Shown here one piece after another: positions 62,501 to 64,000 of a stretch of DNA of 64,000 nucleotides. Made by a program: the position numbers and the translations under genes. The DNA is from Lepidostoma basale. Lineage: Eukaryota; Arthropoda; Insecta; Trichoptera; Lepidostomatidae. The notes beneath the pieces are model-generated. The model made no database searches, was not told the DNA's origin, and was given only the letters and a program-made list of their open reading frames with translations. How positions within the stretch are numbered: position 1 is the first letter of the stretch; each line of letters starts with the position of its first letter. The DNA lies in the NCBI GenBank assembly GCA_022606425.2, contig JAHDVF020000211.1, positions 2,790,001 through 2,854,000 of the forward strand. Reading direction: 5' to 3'.

Positions 62501-62911
62501 TACGCCAGGGTGATACCCGACGTCGGGGGGACCTGGCTTTGCAGTCGAAGAAGAAGAAGAATAAAGCTAATAATTTTTTTTCGATTATATACTTTAAATC
62601 ACATAAACTCGTACAGCGTCAGGAATTTTTATATAATATTAGGGAAAAAATGTTAATTTCATATTAAAACTCATTCGGTAGTTAAAATTCTAAGATGATA
62701 GGTGTTTACTTACTTCGTTGATACCGATCTTGTAAAATCAATTTCACTTAGCCTTTATTTACATGACCCTACTTACGATAATAAATGTTCTTTTTTTCTG
62801 TGTTCATAAGGATTGTATGGCTGTTGATCCTCGATCTTGAAAACATCACTTTTATTATCCGGTTTCTTTCCATTGCTTTGGAAATCTAATTCGATAGGTG
62901 CAATAGAACCG
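50511..62911 (-). CDS. PAT-B: SLC36-type amino acid transporter, tandem paralogue of PAT-A, exons 2-9 (451 aa visible)
   Basis: Exons: 62911-62777, 59882-59732, 58610-58489, 55681-55597, 55477-55233, 53701-53489, 52726-52554, 50743-50511; all GT-AG. Lengths 135, 151, 122, 85, 245, 213, 173, 233 match PAT-A exons 2-9 exactly except exon 7 (213 versus 204, three extra codons around GCPGV). Conserved stretches: YNPYEHRK, GSGILAMPLAF, RQPSLEYADTC, FAMEGISIVMYVENSM, GFLGYWKYGSKVLGSITLNL, IPAQIVK. The protein ends KRNLM before TGA at 50513-50511. The first visible exon has no ATG and begins with one base of a split codon, so a start exon lies upstream; a candidate is listed at 63791-63816. Frames are intact and substitutions spare the membrane core, so it looks functional. 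Introns are enlarged by TE insertions. Confidence 0.92.
50805..51002 (+). mobile_element. SINE-A, full length, next to PAT-B last exon
   Basis: GTGGGTGTTGGACGATTG, GGTGGCGATGAGGTTCGCAA, CGGGGCGAAAAGAGAAGGAT, CTTTCGGGGAGACGGCGTGA, TGGTTAGTTAGTTAGTTAG. It lies 60 bp upstream (transcript sense) of the PAT-B exon 9 acceptor. Confidence 0.82.
51150..51603 (+). pseudogene. LINE-D RT C-terminal fragment
   Basis: MTQRALLGISLRDIVINDTV, REKAKVTDIIHRVATLKWQW, AGHVARSSDENWTRRLLTWR, RSAGRPQLR; then a stop and a frameshifted end with GAAGAAGAAGAAGAAGA. In PAT-B intron 8. Confidence 0.8.
51795..51905 (-). mobile_element. tRNA-like SINE fragment (third head type)
   Basis: Minus: GCTTTATGGCTGAGTGGATA (A box), CTGGCCAGCCGGTCTTTGGT, TCAAATTCCGCGTCATGCAT (B box). 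No matching 3' acceptor stem, so not a functional tRNA gene. Single copy in this window. Confidence 0.5.
52100..52135 (+). ncRNA. Hammerhead-like motif with perfect core
   Basis: CTGATGA (52100-52106), T, GCCAAC-ATC-GGTTGGC perfect 6-bp hairpin, GAAAC (52124-52128), AGCT, GTC (52133-52135). ACAGCTGT is a palindrome forming stem III. Stem I pairing is weak here. Followed by CAGTAAATAAAAATAAATTT. In PAT-B intron 8. Confidence 0.6.
53160..53220 (-). ncRNA. Hammerhead-like motif, strong stem II, decayed first box
   Basis: Minus: GAAGATG, perfect hairpin GGCAGC-GA-GCTGCC, GAAAC, CG, GTC, flanked by GACTGGTCGATCCAG which itself folds. CTGATGA is not intact. Confidence 0.4.
54100..54478 (+). pseudogene. 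LINE-J RT C-terminal fragment
   Basis: YGVEARVDTLRTKQVLRTSE then, in other frames, MKTLRTISGKT, MRNTRIREICEVEDIIRWSR, QRKRDWYGHVQRMDTTRLPY, GTRPRGRPPKRWRTAENLSY. Several frameshifts. In PAT-B intron 6. Confidence 0.75.
54540..54735 (+). repeat. Dispersed repeat Y
   Basis: GGGCGAGAGCGTTCGAGCGG, GGAGCAAAGACGGGGTCCTT, GGGGGCGCTATGCTGCTGCC, ACTAGTGCCATAGGTTAGGT. Reverse copy at 13420-13620. GC-rich relative to surroundings. Confidence 0.7.
54736..55012 (+). mobile_element. Element X, uninterrupted copy
   Basis: TTAATTGTATCTCAATAGAG, GGTCGAGGCGTTTACAGGAC, TTGGTTGGGATAAGCGATCG, GTCCCCATTCCGCCCTTCTT, ACTAGCGCCATCAATT. Serves as the empty-site reference for the SINE-2 insertion at 7437. A reversed end (TCTCAATAGATGGCGCTAGT) follows at 55131. 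Confidence 0.7.
55738..56108 (-). pseudogene. LINE-C C-terminal fragment with GAA tail
   Basis: Minus: MCLYHRMLRTPWTDMVTNTE, MLRRTRVDRELLSTIKVRKI, SHLGHVLRGKKYHLLKLILE, then frameshifted SWLRNVREWTGIHGSV and a GAAAAAGAAGAAGA tail. In PAT-B intron 4, 50 bp from exon 5. Confidence 0.8.
56360..56600. repeat. Palindromic repeat with hammerhead-like half cores
   Basis: Arms AAACGTCAGATTTCTAGAAG and TTTTAGAAAACTGACGTTTT flank two copies of TGCCTTAGAAGGGC-(G/A)AAAC-ATGT (one per strand) with AATTCCCATAAAATATAATA downstream. CTGATGA reads GCTAATG or TTGATAATG. Confidence 0.5.
57178..57412 (+). mobile_element. SINE-T, full length (GACCTTCGTGG head to GGGTTCAAGTGACC tail)
   Basis: A box TGGCAGACTGGTAAG, B box GGGTTCGATTCCCGG, GTGTGATTGTCACACTGTCT, AGAATTCACGTGACAATAAA, tail AATTGGGTTCAAGTGACCTG, TTGTATACAAGAAAAAAAAA. 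The 3' half is the outer part of the big inverted repeat. Confidence 0.85.
57298..58258. repeat. Large inverted repeat: about 347-bp arms, 266-bp spacer
   Basis: 57298-57644 is near-identical to the reverse complement of 57911-58258. Each arm holds the 3' part of a tRNA-derived SINE (CAATAAAATGGCGATAG through the GGGTTCAAGTGACCTG tail) joined to part of the dispersed element seen at 7278 and 54728 (TCTCAATAGAGACGAAG core). The spacer holds more of that element, including a GATGGCG end motif. It lies in PAT-B intron 4 and would form a long hairpin in the pre-mRNA. Confidence 0.9.
58382..58497. repeat. Four tandem copies of a 29-bp unit carrying the PAT-B exon 4 splice donor
   Basis: Units at 58382-58410, 58411-58439, 58440-58468 and 58469-58497 look identical. 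Each contains the exon end and donor (minus strand GCTATAAG/GTAATAATTTCC). The unit at highest coordinate carries the real exon 4 donor (exon ends at 58489). The other three lie in the intron as perfect donor copies. Using any of them would extend the exon into AGG-TAA, an immediate stop, so only the first donor is productive. Confidence 0.9.
58840..59020. repeat. Palindromic repeat related to 56360-56600
   Basis: GTCTTTATGGGAATGACATG, TTTCGTGATGCTTTGC, TAATGCATTAGCAAGGCAAAGC. Cores are decayed. Confidence 0.4.
59155..59345. repeat. Inverted repeat with a good hammerhead-like core
   Basis: Minus core 59240-59209: CTGATGA, GGGC-TTGTGT-GTCC, GAAAC, AT, GTT. Arms ACTTAGTATACAACA (59160) and TGTTGTATACTAAGTATATA (59323) are inverted. 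Related to 18160-18345. In PAT-B intron 3. Confidence 0.6.
60080..60335 (-). repeat. Reverse copy of the 1690-1930 dispersed repeat
   Basis: Minus: TTAGCTGGGTGTATCC, GCCACATTGCCCAGGGTTCG, CGCTAGAGAGTTGGACTTG, TTTGTAGAGGCATACTTTCC. Confidence 0.6.
60430..61190. other. GC-richer stretch, possibly a decayed retroelement
   Basis: Base composition differs from the flanks. Frames at 60821 (VPMALSDIDVTAFEVSVSCC) and 60930 (ALNIDFVNRHQLVVDTASL) remotely recall the protease region of LTR elements, but I cannot identify a motif. In PAT-B intron 2. Confidence 0.3.
61430..61535 (+). mobile_element. SINE-T fragment, diverged
   Basis: CTACGACTACCACACC, GGGTCCCGAGTTCGTTTCCC (box B), CAGTGTGATTCTC, AAGTGTAGAATTC. 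Confidence 0.55.
62065..62162 (+). pseudogene. LINE-C fragment, left of nested LINE-E
   Basis: QIGKIEGRRSVGRPQMSWLE, NIKEWTGV. Continues after the insert as GELFRLAQDREVRQGDTRRR and a GAAGAAGAAGAA tail (62447-62560). Confidence 0.8.
62163..62446 (+). mobile_element. LINE-E nested in LINE-C with an 11-bp target-site duplication
   Basis: GACCGGAGTTC at 62152-62162 is repeated at 62447-62457. The insert encodes EVALRMGGLKWRWAGHICRR, TDGRWERRVLKWRPRTGFCR, PARWTDDLKRIARHGWMGAA and ALGEAYFQQWMTDG, stop, then (TGA)n. It is open throughout, suggesting recent insertion. Confidence 0.9.
62447..62570 (+). pseudogene. LINE-C 3' end, right of nested LINE-E
   Basis: GELFRLAQDREVRQGDTRRR, GDLALQSKKKK and a GAAGAAGAAGAATA tail. 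Completes the LINE-C copy begun at 62065. Confidence 0.75.
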
Positions 62912-63024
62912 CTACAAAATAAAAAATAAACAATTATCAAAAAATATATAGAAATTACTCAATGTTAAATTATTTAAATTAAAAAAAAAAAATAGGTTTT
63001 CCATGTAACGTGCACTCTATGTTT

Positions 63025-63232
63025 TGATGAAATGGGTCCGAAGGTTCTGGGTTCGATTCCCGGCGATGGCAGTGTGATTGTCACACTGTCTTTGGTCTGG
63101 TGTAGAATTTTCGTGACAATAAAATGGCGATAGATTGGCTACCTGTCACATGTCACGAGAATCAATATATCAGCTTAAAAACCAATTGTATACTGTAATT
63201 GGGTTCAAGCGACCTGTTGTATACGTAAAAAA
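63025..63232 (+). mobile_element. SINE-T, head partly lost
   Basis: Box B GGGTTCGATTCCCGG, GTGTGATTGTCACACTGTCT, AATAAAATGGCGATAGATTG, tail AATTGGGTTCAAGCGACCTG, TTGTATACGTAAAAAAAAA. In the presumed PAT-B intron 1. Confidence 0.8.
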
Positions 63233-63248
63233 AAAATGTCGAACTATA

Positions 63249-63741
63249 GGGTGTTTTTTCAGAGGTTTGGTTTATAAACTGGTAACATTGTTTCTACAGA
63301 CTGTCAATTTGACAGTTAACAGTTTATTTGTAGTCAGTACGTATTGCTGTTTTACCATGAATATATTGACGTCAGAACAGTGCTCGCAAATTGTGCAAAT
63401 TTATTTTGAAAATCATGGTTCGGTTCGCTAAACTTATCGTGCACTACGTCCATTTTACGGACAACATAATCGTCCATCCGAGCAAGTTATTCGGAAGACC
63501 ATGGATCGTTTTCACTCTAGTGGATAATGCTCATCCACAAAGACGACAATTGTCGAAAATCAGATTTCACGATTGCGCTTCATTCGAGCTAGCCGTGGCG
63601 CTCATATACCCGTAATCATATTTAAACAAGAATGGCATAGAATTATCTATTAAATAAAGCCAATATTAAAGACATTAAAATTGTTTTAATGCGATTTTTT
63701 TAAATTTTGGATATGTATTGTATACCTTTTAAAAAACACAA
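63249..63741 (+). mobile_element. MITE-M copy, about 493 bp
   Basis: TIR GGGTGTTTTTTCAGAGG preceded by TA. Transposase head MNILTSEQCSQIVQIYFENH then stop, NIIVHPSKLFGRPWIVFTLV, CASFELAVALIYP. Right TIR degraded. Confidence 0.8.
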
Positions 63742-63790
63742 TATATAAGTTGAAACAAACATAAGTAAAACAGTAATTATAATAACATAC

Positions 63791-63816
63791 AGTTTATGAT
63801 TTAATAACGACCGCAT
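63791..63816 (-). CDS. Candidate first coding exon of PAT-B (MRSLLNHK...)
   Basis: Reading the minus strand, ATG at 63816 opens a 26-nt exon followed by a consensus donor GTATGT. It has the same length and phase as the 26-nt coding part of PAT-A exon 1, and joining it to the exon starting at 62911 gives M-R-S-L-L-N-H-K-L-G-S-I-A-P-I-E with no stop. The sequence does not resemble the PAT-A N terminus, and such short exons arise by chance, so this is a structural guess. The true exon could lie beyond the window. Confidence 0.35.
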
Positions 63817-63840
63817 ACTTTATATTATGGAATAAATATG

Positions 63841-64000
63841 TATGGAAGCGAAGCATGGAACTGGCAAAAGAAGGATGAAAGTAGAATAAATGCAGTAGAA
63901 ATGAGATCTCTTAGACGAATGTGTGCATACTCTGTGTACGATAGAGTGTCGACTGAAAATATAAGATGTGAATGCGGTGCGAATGATGGTGTCATGAACA
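63841..64000 (+). pseudogene. LINE-A fragment running off the window
   Basis: YGSEAWNWQKKDESRINAVE, MRSLRRMCAYSVYDRVSTEN, IRCECGANDGVMN. Open to the window end. Confidence 0.8.

Noticed and set aside
37074..62911. PAT-A and PAT-B as alternative exons of one gene
   Set aside because: Each has its own full set of membrane-segment exons, stop codon and poly(A) hexamer, so they are two genes.

Overview
The window is a stretch of intron-rich, AT-rich eukaryotic nuclear DNA packed with transposable elements. It most likely comes from an insect, and a lepidopteran is my best guess. The reasons are two insect-type transporter gene families with many GT-AG introns, several mariner elements, tRNA-derived SINEs, and many 5'-truncated LINE tails ending in short tandem repeats. 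I see no bacterial operon structure. The taxon is an inference from style, not proven by the sequence.

Three real protein-coding genes lie head-to-tail on the minus strand. (1) A complete 12-exon SLC30A9 (ZnT9, mitochondrial zinc transporter) runs 36164 to 16932 and encodes 626 aa. (2) A complete 9-exon SLC36-type (proton-coupled amino acid transporter, pathetic-like) gene, PAT-A, runs 44084 to 37074 and encodes 457 aa. (3) A second SLC36-type gene, PAT-B, runs from 62911 (probably 63816) to 50511. It has the same exon phases, and the same exon sizes except one, so PAT-A and PAT-B are a tandem duplication. I assembled every exon by hand from splice signals and reading phase; all internal junctions are GT-AG and keep frame. 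PAT-A and SLC30A9 are only 0.9 kb apart.

Layout: 1-16.9 kb has no confident gene and is a TE graveyard: LINE tails, SINEs, an internally deleted mariner at 13.7-14.6 kb, a 375-bp MITE at 14.8-15.2 kb and a 465-bp tandem duplication at 10.1-11.2 kb. 16.9-36.2 kb is SLC30A9, whose introns hold three degenerate mariners (one nested inside an older mariner derivative) and several LINEs. 37-44 kb is PAT-A. 44-50.5 kb is a TE-filled intergenic stretch with a LINE nested in a LINE, flanked by a 12-bp target-site duplication. 50.5-64 kb is PAT-B, with a large 0.35-kb-arm inverted repeat and a 29-bp tandem repeat that multiplies a splice donor.

The most interesting non-gene signal is a set of at least a dozen dispersed short motifs on both strands. 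They have the form CTGANGA, then a hairpin, then GAAAC, then a short palindrome ending GTC or GTT. This is the layout of a type-I hammerhead ribozyme with a tiny palindromic stem III. Several sit inside near-perfect palindromes and are followed by an AATAAA-rich segment, as expected for decayed Penelope-like or retrozyme-like terminal repeats. A second theme is SINEs that share their 3' ends with LINEs in the same window.
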